64,000 bases of DNA from DATJHM01 sp035493895 (lineage in GTDB: Bacteria; Chloroflexota; Ktedonobacteria; Ktedonobacterales; Ktedonobacteraceae). Position 1 is the stretch's first letter; each line of letters starts with the position of its first letter. A program made the translations under genes and the position numbers. Location of the stretch: positions 1 to 64,000 of the forward strand of contig DATJHM010000086.1 of the NCBI GenBank assembly GCA_035493895.1, read 5' to 3'. This document shows, piece after piece, positions 28,123-36,329 of this stretch. The notes under the pieces are model-generated. The model was not told the DNA's origin and ran no database searches. It saw only the letters and a program-made list of their open reading frames with translations.

Positions 28123-29556
28123 TTAGACCAGTTCAGTACCCTTAGGAGTATCGCGCACTTCGAAGCCGAGTTCTTGCAACTGATTGCGCAACTGGTCGGA
28201 CAATTTCCAATTGCGAGCGGCACGCGCCTCGTCACGCTGACGAACCAGATCACGCGCCTCCTCGCTCATCTCGCGTGGTCCTTTAGGCTGCACCTCAGCG
28301 AGTTTCAGACCAAGAACGCGGTCAAAATCGAGCAGCAGACGATAGCGCTCAGCGGGCGCTATTTTCTGATTGCGCGCCAGTTCACGGGTAATACTGAGCG
28401 CAGTCGGCAATTCCAGATCATCATTAATCGCCGTATGAAACGCCTCACGCGTGCGTGCGGCTTCCGCAGACCAGTCCGTCGAGGGACTGGTGGTGTCGGC
28501 ATGAGCGAGCAGTTCGGCGACATCGGAGCGCAGATTATTGAGCGCATTTTGTGCTGCGTTGAGCGATTCGTCGCTGAAATTGAGCTTGGTGCGATAATGC
28601 GCCGTCAATAGCAGGTAGCGATAGGCAAGCGGATCGACGCCCATCTTCTTGAGCGTACTGATCAGAATGACATTGCCAACCGAACGGGACATTTTACTAT
28701 TGCTCAGGTCAAGAAACTCACCATGGACCCAGTACTGTACCGGCTGTTTCCCGGAGGCCCCCTGGCTTTGCGCAATCTCATCCTCATGGTGAGGGAACGT
28801 CAGATCGATACCGCCCGTGTGGATATCAAACTGCTCGCCAAGGTATTTGGTAGCCATGGCAGAGCACTCGATGTGCCAGCCGGGGAAGCCCGGTCCCCAG
28901 GGACTCTGCCAGTTCATCTGACGAGAAGAGTCGCCCTGCTTCCAGAGCGCGAAATCCTCCGGGGCGTCCTTATCCTCGGCCACCTCCATTTGCTGGCGGC
29001 CATGACCACCGGCGCGCAGATTCTCGACCGTATTGCCCGAGAGAGCCCCATAGCCGGGGAAACGACTGACATCGTAATAGACGTTGCCGTTTGCCACATA
29101 TGCAAGGCCCTTCTCCACCAGCTTCTCCGTCATAGCCTGCATCTCGGGAATATGATCGGTCGCTTTCGGGCTCAGATGAGGCGGAAGAATATTGACCTCG
29201 GCGGCATCATGGAAGTATTGCGCGGTGTAGTGAGCGGCAATCTCATAGGCGGAGCGACCCGTCGTGCGCGCCTCATACTCCAGCTTATCCTCGCCAAGTT
29301 CCTCCGTATCATTTTGCAGATGGCCTACATCGGTAATATTGCGCACCAGAAAGACATCGTAACCGTTATATTCAAGCATACGACGGAGCAGATCGGTCAT
29401 CAGAAACGTACGAAAATTGCCAATGTGTATATCTTTGTAGACAGTAGGGCCGCAGGAGTACATACGCACATGAGGCGGATCGAGCGGCCGAAACTCGGAT
29501 TTCTGACGAGTTAATGTATTATATAAAAACACAGGTTTTGGCGAAATGGTAGACAT
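28123..29556 (-). CDS. cysS: Cysteinyl-tRNA synthetase
   Basis: 477 residues; charges tRNA-Cys with cysteine. The class I motifs are H-I-G-N at 44-47 and K-M-S-R-S at 288-292. The zinc site has Cys35 in Y-S-C-G-P-T-V-Y, Cys231 in W-H-I-E-C-S and the H-H-E of 256-258. The ATG at 29556 is used because AAGGAG lies 8 bases upstream; a GTG three codons earlier is less likely. The long repeat-filled leader (29557-30290) shows no convincing T-box. Confidence 0.96.
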   Translation of the reverse strand: MSTISPKPVFLYNTLTRQKSEFRPLDPPHVRMYSCGPTVYKDIHIGNFRTFLMTDLLRRMLEYNGYDVFLVRNITDVGHLQNDTEELGEDKLEYEARTTGRSAYEIAAHYTAQYFHDAAEVNILPPHLSPKATDHIPEMQAMTEKLVEKGLAYVANGNVYYDVSRFPGYGALSGNTVENLRAGGHGRQQMEVAEDKDAPEDFALWKQGDSSRQMNWQSPWGPGFPGWHIECSAMATKYLGEQFDIHTGGIDLTFPHHEDEIAQSQGASGKQPVQYWVHGEFLDLSNSKMSRSVGNVILISTLKKMGVDPLAYRYLLLTAHYRTKLNFSDESLNAAQNALNNLRSDVAELLAHADTTSPSTDWSAEAARTREAFHTAINDDLELPTALSITRELARNQKIAPAERYRLLLDFDRVLGLKLAEVQPKGPREMSEEARDLVRQRDEARAARNWKLSDQLRNQLQELGFEVRDTPKGTELV

Positions 29557-29682
29557 GAGCGGCACTCCTTCAAATCAAAAATGTCGTTGTGTATGCTGGA
29601 ACGATGGCAAGGGGGGAGCAGCTCAGGCGAGAGACGTGCGGAGGGAAAACACCATTCATGCCGGGTTGGAGAGCACGTCCGA

Positions 29683-29734
29683 TTACGTTCACGATGTGCT
29701 GAGCTACTCGCGTGTGCTGCCATCGTGAACGTAA
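29683..29734. repeat. 14-bp perfect inverted repeat
   Basis: TTACGTTCACGATG (29683-29696) is matched by its reverse complement at 29721-29734 around a 24-base loop. It could be a transcript hairpin in the cysS leader or the ends of a small mobile element. Confidence 0.6.
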
Positions 29735-29884
29735 AGACAGATATGCTGGTGTGTATACTGGCTCACAAGAAATCTCCAACGCTGCCGAGCTATGGGAGGA
29801 GACAAGCCCCTCCCCTACAAAATCACCTGATAAGGGTTGCCTGCGGTGTCGCCTGTACGTCCTACATAGGCGATACAATTGGCC

Positions 29885-30070
29885 TGTAGTCTGGATGCAA
29901 AGCGACATATCCTACACGTCTGATCTATAGTAGCATGGATGAATGGAAAGCAACATAGCCTTTCAACAAAAAGCTACATATCCTACACATCCTACACTAG
30001 TGGTTTGTAGTCTGGATGGAAAGCAACGTAACTTTTCTCTAAAAAGCTACATATCCTACACATCCTACAC
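29885..30070. repeat. Direct repeats with TGTAGTCTGGATG and CATATCCTACAC blocks
   Basis: Three imperfect copies (29885-29920 short, 29942-29997, 30006-30070) share G-AAAGCAAC, AAAAAGCTACATATCCTACACATCC-like and TAGTCTGGATG blocks. The units differ in length (about 36, 56 and 65 bp). The array does not look like CRISPR: repeat lengths are irregular and there are no unique spacers. Confidence 0.6.
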
Positions 30071-30290
30071 AACGTTCAGATTATAAGGCGAATATGTGAG
30101 AGCGGGAAACACCTCAGAGTCTGGCAGCTACTAGAGCACCTTTTCGGGGATGCGTAATTGCCCACATAAACAACCCTTATAATAAACTATCGACCAGAGC
30201 AGAAAATTCTGTAGGGCTAAATAATTACCTTCAGTATATCATATCCCTGATATGATGGAAACCGGATATGTGTTCGAGCGCAGGCGGAGA

Positions 30291-31259
30291 TCATTGTTGC
30301 TGTTGTTGCGGTTGCTGGCGGCTCATGCCATCTTCATATTCGTATCCTTCTATCATGCCCGGTAACCATTTGGCCTCCAGAGAGAGATCGGCGCTAGGAG
30401 GTGGCGTCTCAGTGGGATAGACGCGCACGGCAACCGATAGCTCGCTTTCTGCTTTACCACGAAAAGTGCCACGCGTGGGGGGCACATCGCTATAGTCGCG
30501 CCCAACCGCAACGCGAATGTGCCGCTCACGGGCAAGAATATTGTTCGTAGGATCAAAGCCAACCCAGCCAAGGTCCGGCAATAGCGCCTCCACCCAGGCA
30601 TGTGTGGCGCCATCGCTCGAACGTTCGTGTTTATCCGCTTGCTGAAATAAGTAGCCACTCACATAGCGGCAAGGAATACGGAGCTCACGCGCCAGGGCAA
30701 TCATAATATGAGCGAAGTCCTGACAGACGCCGCGCCGGATGCTCAGTGCATCATCAATGGGAGAATCGACCCTGGTATTTTGTTTGGCATATTCAAAGTT
30801 TTCATAGATAGCCTTGCTGATCTCACTAAGCAGCGTTAAAGGGTCATCGCGGCGTTTGATATCCAGTTCCGCAATGAGATCGTCAAGCAGTTTGCTCGGT
30901 TGTATAAAATGGCTCGGCTTGAGCATATCCCAGTAGCGATCATCAGCGGTTAATGCATCCAGCGTATCCCAGGCAGAAGGAGCGAGCGCCTCGGGCAAGG
31001 ACGGAAAGGGAGTCACCTCAACAATAGATTCAGCGGTGATAGTCAGATGGGTATGGCGATTTGGGACATCGAAGTGGTGAACGCGATTACTGAGCGCATC
31101 GCGATAGCTCATAATTTGCGCCTTCGGACTGGTAGACAGGCGAAAATCGAGACAGCGCTGCAAGCCCTCACTACGCGGCTGGATGCGCACTTCCATGATA
31201 CTTTCAGCAATAGGCGCACTATAACGAAAACGCGTGACATGGCGCACGGTGTAATACAT
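30291..31259 (-). CDS. Transglutaminase-like cysteine protease-fold protein (TG1)
   Basis: 322 residues. A bacterial transglutaminase N-terminal beta domain (about 1-90) precedes the core with catalytic Cys179 (G-V-C-Q-D), His220 (T-H-A-W-V-E) and Asp236 (F-D-P-T-N); all three are in place. A Gln-rich tail ends it. GAGGAAGCC precedes the ATG at 31259, preferred to an upstream TTG. It follows the alpha-E gene by 61 bp on the same strand. Members of this family in such clusters are thought to act as peptidases or amidases on a small peptide product. Confidence 0.9.
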   Translation of the reverse strand: MYYTVRHVTRFRYSAPIAESIMEVRIQPRSEGLQRCLDFRLSTSPKAQIMSYRDALSNRVHHFDVPNRHTHLTITAESIVEVTPFPSLPEALAPSAWDTLDALTADDRYWDMLKPSHFIQPSKLLDDLIAELDIKRRDDPLTLLSEISKAIYENFEYAKQNTRVDSPIDDALSIRRGVCQDFAHIMIALARELRIPCRYVSGYLFQQADKHERSSDGATHAWVEALLPDLGWVGFDPTNNILARERHIRVAVGRDYSDVPPTRGTFRGKAESELSVAVRVYPTETPPPSADLSLEAKWLPGMIEGYEYEDGMSRQQPQQQQQ

Positions 31260-31320
31260 GGCTTCCTCATCTCTTGACAATAGTTTCGCGTCGATACATT
31301 GCAGGTGAAGCGCGCAGGAG

Positions 31321-32304
31321 TTATGCAGTACCTCGTGCGATCAGGGCAGCATCAATAGGATAGGACACATAGGTCTGGCCTATCACATTATGGATTTGGG
31401 TGTACTGACGCTGAATATTTTCCAGATACGCATGCATATCATACATCGCCTCTTCGATCTGGTCGTACTCAAGCATTGAACACAGGCGACCGGCGATACG
31501 CTCGACTTTGTTGGTGCGCGTATTCGTAGCCCTGGCGATAGATTGCAACGCGTTCTGGATCATCACCGCAGAAAAACGGATGGCACGAGGCGACTCCGCA
31601 TTAAAGAGAAGAAATTCTATGATATGCGCAGGCTGAATGTTGGCCGTATAGACCTTACAATAAGCCTCAAAGGCAGCGCAGGCGCGTAGCAGGCCGACCC
31701 AGCTAAGATATTGCGTGTGTCCCTGTGCATCGGAAGGGTTCGCGGCATTTGCATGCAGAAAGGCCCTGGTATACACATCAAGAAGAGTAGCGGTACCAAC
31801 AGAGCGTTCAATAGCACGTCCCAGGCGTATAAAATGCCAGCCTTCGCTATGGTTCATCGTCGCATCAGTCAGCCCTTGAATAAACTGTGCGCCTTCTTTG
31901 ACACTGGTAAGAAACGCGTGCGGCTCCGTATACCACATCTCCTCAATCGTCGTACGTTTGATTTCCAGATAGAGTCGATTGACATGCTCCCATATCTCAG
32001 AACTGATCTGCTCGCGTACCTGGCGCGCATTCTCACGCGCAGAATCAATGCAGGAGACAATAGAGATGGGCAGGGTAGTATCAAAGGTGAGCCTCTGCGT
32101 CATGCTATAGGCGTCGTCAACCTGTCCCTCGCTGGCAACGGGCAAACTCAAGCATGCGCGTAACAGCTGCCAGCGCTGGTTGGTATATTCAGGGCTCTGA
32201 TCGAGCATCTGCTGCAAATTGACATCGATGAGGCGCGCTATATGTTCGGCACGCTCCAGGTAGCGGCTCATCCAGTAGAGATTATCGGCAACCCGCGAAA
32301 GCAT
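31321..32304 (-). CDS. Alpha-E domain protein (DUF403)
   Basis: 327 residues, almost entirely helical. It begins M-L-S-R-V-A-D-N-L-Y-W-M-S-R-Y-L-E-R-A-E, the signature of the alpha-E family. This family is encoded with circularly permuted ATP-grasp and transglutaminase genes across bacteria; its biochemical role is not established. GGGAGGATAT precedes the ATG. It lies 181 bp after the ATP-grasp gene, with an inverted repeat between them. Confidence 0.92.
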   Translation of the reverse strand: MLSRVADNLYWMSRYLERAEHIARLIDVNLQQMLDQSPEYTNQRWQLLRACLSLPVASEGQVDDAYSMTQRLTFDTTLPISIVSCIDSARENARQVREQISSEIWEHVNRLYLEIKRTTIEEMWYTEPHAFLTSVKEGAQFIQGLTDATMNHSEGWHFIRLGRAIERSVGTATLLDVYTRAFLHANAANPSDAQGHTQYLSWVGLLRACAAFEAYCKVYTANIQPAHIIEFLLFNAESPRAIRFSAVMIQNALQSIARATNTRTNKVERIAGRLCSMLEYDQIEEAMYDMHAYLENIQRQYTQIHNVIGQTYVSYPIDAALIARGTA

Positions 32305-32406
32305 ATATCCTCCCTGGTGCAAAAACACTTGATCTGTTCGTTTTTCGTGTGTATTCTCCCCCCGGGGGCAATGTCACGGAAATAAGGGGAATCCCCTGTC
32401 AAATCC

Positions 32407-32489
32407 GTAGAGTCGCAGTTTGTCTGCGACCGGAGGCGGGCACCTCCCACCTCGTCGTCGCCCCGGTCGCAGACAAGCTGCGACTCTAC
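32407..32489. repeat. Inverted repeat with 27-bp arms across the end of the ATP-grasp gene
   Basis: 32407-32433 and 32463-32489 are reverse complements with a single G:T difference, both containing GTAGAGTCGCAG and GTCTGCGACCGG. The right arm contains the TAG stop codon (32486-32488) of the ATP-grasp gene. It could be a decayed palindromic element or a strong RNA hairpin between the two cistrons. Confidence 0.8.
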
Positions 32490-33985
32490 AAGGGTGGGGT
32501 CGATGAGTCATAATCGTTCAGGACCCACGTGTCCTTACTGCCCCCCCCCTGCGATGAATTGACGACAAGCGAGCCACGCTTCAGAGCAACACGCGTCAGG
32601 CCACCAGGAACCACAGTCACTTGATCGCCACCGTAGAGAACAAAAGGACGCAGATCGACATGGCGCGGCTCAATCTGTCTTTCGAGAAAACAGGGGGCGC
32701 GGGAAAGTGCAATGGTAGGCTGCGCGATATAGTTGCGAGGATCGGCCAGAACACGCTGGCGAAACTCCTCACGTTGCGTAGCAGTGCTATAGGGACCTAT
32801 CAGCATACCATATCCTCCCGACTCACCGACGGCCTTGACCACGAGAGAATCCAGGTTCTCAAGCACATAACGCATCTGAGATTCATCGGAAAGCAGATAG
32901 GTTTCAATATTAGGCAGAATCGGCTCCTCATTCAAATAATAGCGAATGATGGCCGGGACATAGGCGTAGAGCGCTTTATCATCGGCAACGCCCGTACCAA
33001 TCGCATTGGCCAGAGCCACATTGCCTGCACGATAGGCATTTAAGAGGCCGGGGACGCCCAGAGACGATTGAGGATGAAAGGCGAGTGGGTCCAGATAGTC
33101 ATCATCGACGCGGCGGTAGATAACGTCGACACGAGTAAGGCCACCAGTCGTACGCATATAGACAATATTGTTGTGGACAATAAGATCGCGCCCCTCGACC
33201 AGTTCGACGCCCATCTGCCGAGCCAGATAGGTATGCTCAAAATATGCCGAGTTATAGACGCCAGGAGTTAACAGCACAATCGTGGGATCAGTACGGCCAG
33301 CGGGAGCAAGCGAGGTGAGAGTATTCAATAATTCCTGTCCGTAGTGATCAATGGAACGGATATCGTAGCTGGCAAATAAAGAGGGAAAGATGCGCTTCAT
33401 CACCTCGCGATTCGTCAGCATGTACGAGACACCGCTGGGAACGCGCAGATTATCTTCGAGCACAGCAAAAGAGCCATCGGGCAGGCGGATCAGATCGGTC
33501 CCGACAATCGCCACATACACATCATGAGGTACAGACAAACCACGCATCTCACGGCGAAAGTGCCGACAACTGTAGATAAGCGAGCGTGGAACAACACCGT
33601 CATTGAGGATGTGCTCATCGTGATAAATATCTTTCAGAAAGAGATTGAGGGCAGTAATGCGCTGTGTGAGACCACGTTCGATCGTTGCCCACTCCGCACT
33701 GGTGATAATACGAGGAAGCAAGTCATACGGCCAGATGCGTTCTGTCCCCTCACCAGAGCCATAGACGGTAAAGGTGATACCCTGATTGAGAAAAGCCATA
33801 TCTGCGGCTTGCTGGCGTTGCTCAAGCATCTCTGAGGGCATCTCCAGCAAGCGATGAAACAGCTCCTGGTATGGAGGACGGGTTTTCCCTTGCTCGTCAA
33901 ACATCTCATCGTATGCGGCATCGAGATAATAGCTGGAGAATGGAGGTGGCAAAGTAAACTGTCCTTGTGCATCGGATCGTAGCAT
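32486..33985 (-). CDS. Circularly permuted type 2 ATP-grasp protein
   Basis: 499 residues of the circularly permuted ATP-grasp group, predicted amide- or peptide-bond ligases. A conserved block of this family, L-E-D-N-L-R-V-P-S-G-V-S-Y-M-L, is present, as is V-K-A-V-G-E-S-G-G-Y-G-M in the ATP-binding part; the C-terminal half has R-P-F-V-L-Y-G. GGAG precedes the ATG at 33985. It is the first gene of the minus-strand run with alpha-E and TG1, and divergent from TG2 and TG3. The leader carries a terminator-like hairpin (34014-34049). The product it makes is unknown. Confidence 0.9.
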   Translation of the reverse strand: MLRSDAQGQFTLPPPFSSYYLDAAYDEMFDEQGKTRPPYQELFHRLLEMPSEMLEQRQQAADMAFLNQGITFTVYGSGEGTERIWPYDLLPRIITSAEWATIERGLTQRITALNLFLKDIYHDEHILNDGVVPRSLIYSCRHFRREMRGLSVPHDVYVAIVGTDLIRLPDGSFAVLEDNLRVPSGVSYMLTNREVMKRIFPSLFASYDIRSIDHYGQELLNTLTSLAPAGRTDPTIVLLTPGVYNSAYFEHTYLARQMGVELVEGRDLIVHNNIVYMRTTGGLTRVDVIYRRVDDDYLDPLAFHPQSSLGVPGLLNAYRAGNVALANAIGTGVADDKALYAYVPAIIRYYLNEEPILPNIETYLLSDESQMRYVLENLDSLVVKAVGESGGYGMLIGPYSTATQREEFRQRVLADPRNYIAQPTIALSRAPCFLERQIEPRHVDLRPFVLYGGDQVTVVPGGLTRVALKRGSLVVNSSQGGGSKDTWVLNDYDSSTPPL

Positions 33986-34013
33986 AAATCGTACTCCAGG
34001 CAGAAAAGAGGAA

Positions 34014-34049
34014 CAAAAACACAAAAACCTCACACGGTGGTATGTGAGG
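34014..34049 (-). terminator. Terminator-like hairpin in the leader of the ATP-grasp operon (possible attenuator)
   Basis: On the minus strand CCTCACA and TGTGAGG form a 7-bp stem around 8 bases, followed by TTTTTGTGTTTTTG. It lies between the likely promoter (34097-34126) and the start codon (33985), so a transcript from that promoter must pass it to express the operon. Confidence 0.6.
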
Positions 34050-34096
34050 CGTCATAGCCATGAGCATTCTTTGCTGAAAAGATACTAACTTCTTTT

Positions 34097-34126
34097 ATCA
34101 TACCTAGCAAGGAGTCAAATTGTCAA
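34097..34126 (-). promoter_or_regulatory. Likely sigma-70 promoter of the ATP-grasp/alpha-E/TG1 operon
   Basis: The minus strand has a perfect TTGACA (34121-34126), an 18-bp spacer and TATGAT (34097-34102). The transcript would start near 34090 and run into the hairpin at 34014-34049. Confidence 0.65.
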
Positions 34127-34283
34127 GCTCATTTGAAGTGCTGGAAACGCCTATCAGGAGGGAACCAGTAAAGATATGGCGTGTTCCCCACATATAGCTT
34201 ATAATAAGCGTACGGCATGGGTAACTACCCGATGCTCATTCACTCATATGGAACGATCTTCACAGCAGGGAAGGGAAACAGCT

Positions 34284-35123
34284 ATGCACATTCGAGTAGG
34301 ATGTGAATTTCGTTATGAAGTAACATGGCCGACGCCAGCGATCATGCAGGTTGAACCGTATAAAGAAGATTTCCAGAAGATTGTTCGTGAAGAGTGGCAA
34401 AACACGCCGGATCTGGCGATGCATAGCTACTACGATCTCTATGGGAATCTCTGCAAGAGATTTCTGCTGGCTCCTGGCGAGCACGTTTTGCGCTACGATG
34501 CCCTGGTACAGGTGGCAGATACGCCCGATGAAGTGGCTTTAGAAGCCGTACAACATCCGGTTGAGGATCTCCCCGATGACGTACTGATTTATACGATGCC
34601 AAGCCGCTTCTGCCTCTCCGACAGGCTTTCAGATACCGCCTGGCAGCTTTTTGGGAATAGCCAACCGGGCTGGGCGCGTGTCCAGGCGATTTGTGACTGG
34701 GTCCATACGAACATTCGCTTTCAGTATGGATCGAGCACCTCGATTACCACAGCGCTCGATATCTATGAGCAAAAAGTGGGAGTATGCCGGGATTTTACGC
34801 ATCTGGCAATCACGTTTTGTCGTGCTATGAATATACCGACACGTTATGTTTTTGGGTATATTCCAGATATCGAGGTTCCGCCGCCAGCGGACCCGATGGA
34901 CTTTTGCGCCTGGATGGAAGTATATCTCAGTGGTCGCTGGTGGACCTTTGATCCACGCAATAATGCCCCGCGCCTCGGTCGTGTGTTGATCGGGCGTGGA
35001 CGAGATGCACTGGACGTCGCCATGGTCACGTCCTATGGCGCACCTTATTTGCAGCAAATGACCGTATGGGCTGACGAGGCAACGGCTGAGACGGCTCTGG
35101 TTGCTGAGAATGAGGGGAAATAG
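34284..35123 (+). CDS. Transglutaminase family protein (TG2) with Cys at the usual His position
   Basis: 279 residues. The ATG at 34284 has GGAAGGG upstream; an earlier in-frame start has none. The N-terminal domain (1-120) starts H-I-R-V-G-C-E-F-R-Y, as in the transglutaminase subfamily that accompanies ATP-grasp clusters. Catalytic Cys168 is in G-V-C-R-D and Asp223 in F-D-P-R-N, but the third catalytic position reads D-F-C-A-W-M-E (Cys208) instead of His. This could alter or abolish hydrolysis. It is divergent from the ATP-grasp gene and upstream of TG3, from which it is separated by short tandem repeats. Confidence 0.87.
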   Translation: MHIRVGCEFRYEVTWPTPAIMQVEPYKEDFQKIVREEWQNTPDLAMHSYYDLYGNLCKRFLLAPGEHVLRYDALVQVADTPDEVALEAVQHPVEDLPDDVLIYTMPSRFCLSDRLSDTAWQLFGNSQPGWARVQAICDWVHTNIRFQYGSSTSITTALDIYEQKVGVCRDFTHLAITFCRAMNIPTRYVFGYIPDIEVPPPADPMDFCAWMEVYLSGRWWTFDPRNNAPRLGRVLIGRGRDALDVAMVTSYGAPYLQQMTVWADEATAETALVAENEGK

Positions 35124-35130
35124 GGGTAGG

Positions 35131-35238
35131 AGCAGAAATACACCGTTGCTCGGACAGAAACAACCCCTGGCTCGAGCAGAAATAAAGCTTACCCGGGCAG
35201 AAATAAATCCTGCCCGGGCAGAGATCAACCCTATCCCT
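35131..35238. repeat. Five 21-22 bp tandem repeats between TG2 and TG3
   Basis: Units start at 35131, 35153, 35175, 35196 and 35217, each with a G-[AG]-C-A-G-A-[AG]-A-T/C-like start and a CC-rich end. They could form alternative hairpins around CCCGGGCAG. They fill most of the spacer, and the reading frame through them upstream of TG3 has no ribosome site. Confidence 0.7.
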
Positions 35239-35259
35239 ACAAGAGAGGACACCCCGGTT

Positions 35260-36186
35260 ATGCAACGAACCTTGAACGAGCTTGAAACGGCGATTGGAGC
35301 CGGTCGCTTGTTTGATTATAGTGGTGTGGAATGGTCGCGGGTACAGCGAAGTCGTTATCTTATTCACCAGCATTTGCGTTATGACTATCCAGGTCCGATC
35401 TCGCAGTTGAGACAACACTTAGTGATTCTTCCTCCGGAGCGCTATGGGGATCAGATGCGTATCGCATTCCGTTTTGCAGTTTCGGCAGAAAAAGCGGAGA
35501 CCACCTATCAACTGGATGAATCTGGCAATAACGAGATTAGCATTTTTGTGCCGCATATTGAGCGTTACATTGACTTTGACGCATGGATTCTGGTTGAGCG
35601 TGGGGCACAGAACCAGGAAAATCTCCTCTCCTCCAGATGGCTGACCGATCCACGCATGGCAGAGCCTTCGACACTCACACAACCCGACGAAACGCTGCGT
35701 CATGTTGCCAGTATGCTTCTGGCTGAAGGGAAACAGGGACTGGCGCTGGCTGAGCGCATTATGCACCGGGTCTATCAGCATGTGCGATATGAGTCCAATG
35801 TCACCGATATCCACACAACAGCGGCGGAGGCGTGGCGTCTGGGCAAAGGGGTATGTCAGGACTATGCGCATTGTATGCTGGCGCTCTGTCGTCTCTGCCA
35901 GTTACCTGCACGTTATGTCTCCGGGCATATGCTGGGAGAAGGGGGAACGCATGCCTGGGTAGAGGTGCTTGTGCCAGGGCAGCAGGCAGATATCGCGCTG
36001 GCGGTGCCTTTTGACCCGACACACGATCGACGGGTTGGCCTGAGTTACGTAACGATTGCGACCGGACGCGATTACTTTGACGTTGCGCCGACCTCAGGAA
36101 CGTATCTCGCGGCTTATAGCGGACAGTTATCGGGGCATAAACAGGTGGATCTGATGCAGGTGGAGTATATGGAAAGCACGCGATAA
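35260..36186 (+). CDS. Transglutaminase family protein (TG3)
   Basis: 308 residues. The catalytic triad is intact: Cys199 (G-V-C-Q-D), His231 (G-T-H-A-W-V-E) and Asp252 (F-D-P-T-H). A bacterial transglutaminase N-terminal beta domain covers about 1-120. The ATG at 35260 follows AGAGAGGAC; the open frame extends back through the tandem repeats, but I regard that part as untranslated. It is the third transglutaminase of the cluster; TG1 and TG3 are similar in plan, while TG2 belongs to another subgroup. Confidence 0.88.
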   Translation: MQRTLNELETAIGAGRLFDYSGVEWSRVQRSRYLIHQHLRYDYPGPISQLRQHLVILPPERYGDQMRIAFRFAVSAEKAETTYQLDESGNNEISIFVPHIERYIDFDAWILVERGAQNQENLLSSRWLTDPRMAEPSTLTQPDETLRHVASMLLAEGKQGLALAERIMHRVYQHVRYESNVTDIHTTAAEAWRLGKGVCQDYAHCMLALCRLCQLPARYVSGHMLGEGGTHAWVEVLVPGQQADIALAVPFDPTHDRRVGLSYVTIATGRDYFDVAPTSGTYLAAYSGQLSGHKQVDLMQVEYMESTR

Positions 36187-36195
36187 GAAAATAGC

Positions 36196-36320
36196 ATGAA
36201 TAACGAGGGGAGCGCATGGGATGGTATAAAACGCATCCCCTACCTGTTATTGAGGGCAAGAGGGTCGGTGGGGAAACGCAACATAGTAGGCGCAGATAAA
36301 CCGCGCCTCTACGGGGGATG
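36196..36320. repeat. Fragment of the dispersed repeat family
   Basis: Contains GCATGGGATGG, CGCATCCCCTACCTGTTAT and AGAGGGTCGGTGGG blocks shared with the complete copies at 38523-38778 and 40047-40474. It lacks the terminal AATATGCATCAA ends. A short GC hairpin (AGGCGC/GCGCCT) lies at its right side, which may end the MazG-like transcript. Confidence 0.55.
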
Positions 36321-36329
36321 GGGATACAA

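Larger units (their letters stand above)
29557..30290. other. Repeat-rich spacer upstream of cysS
   Basis: No gene is supported. It contains a 14-bp perfect inverted repeat (29683-29734), an imperfect direct-repeat array (29885-30070), and G/C-rich hairpins between them. I looked for a T-box leader of cysS and found no good antiterminator sequence. Confidence 0.6.

Noticed and set aside
29885..30070. Direct repeats considered as a CRISPR array
   Set aside because: Units are few, of unequal length and joined without unique spacers, and there are no cas genes in the window.
29557..30100. Possible T-box leader of cysS (AGG-CGAC-ACCGC stretch near 29850)
   Set aside because: The antiterminator core has three mismatches, and no specifier loop, stem I motif or terminator with T-run could be found.
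35101..35259. N-terminal extension of TG3 through the tandem repeats
   Set aside because: The frame is open, but it begins inside TG2, has no ribosome site and is made of the 21-22 bp repeats; the ATG at 35260 fits the family start.
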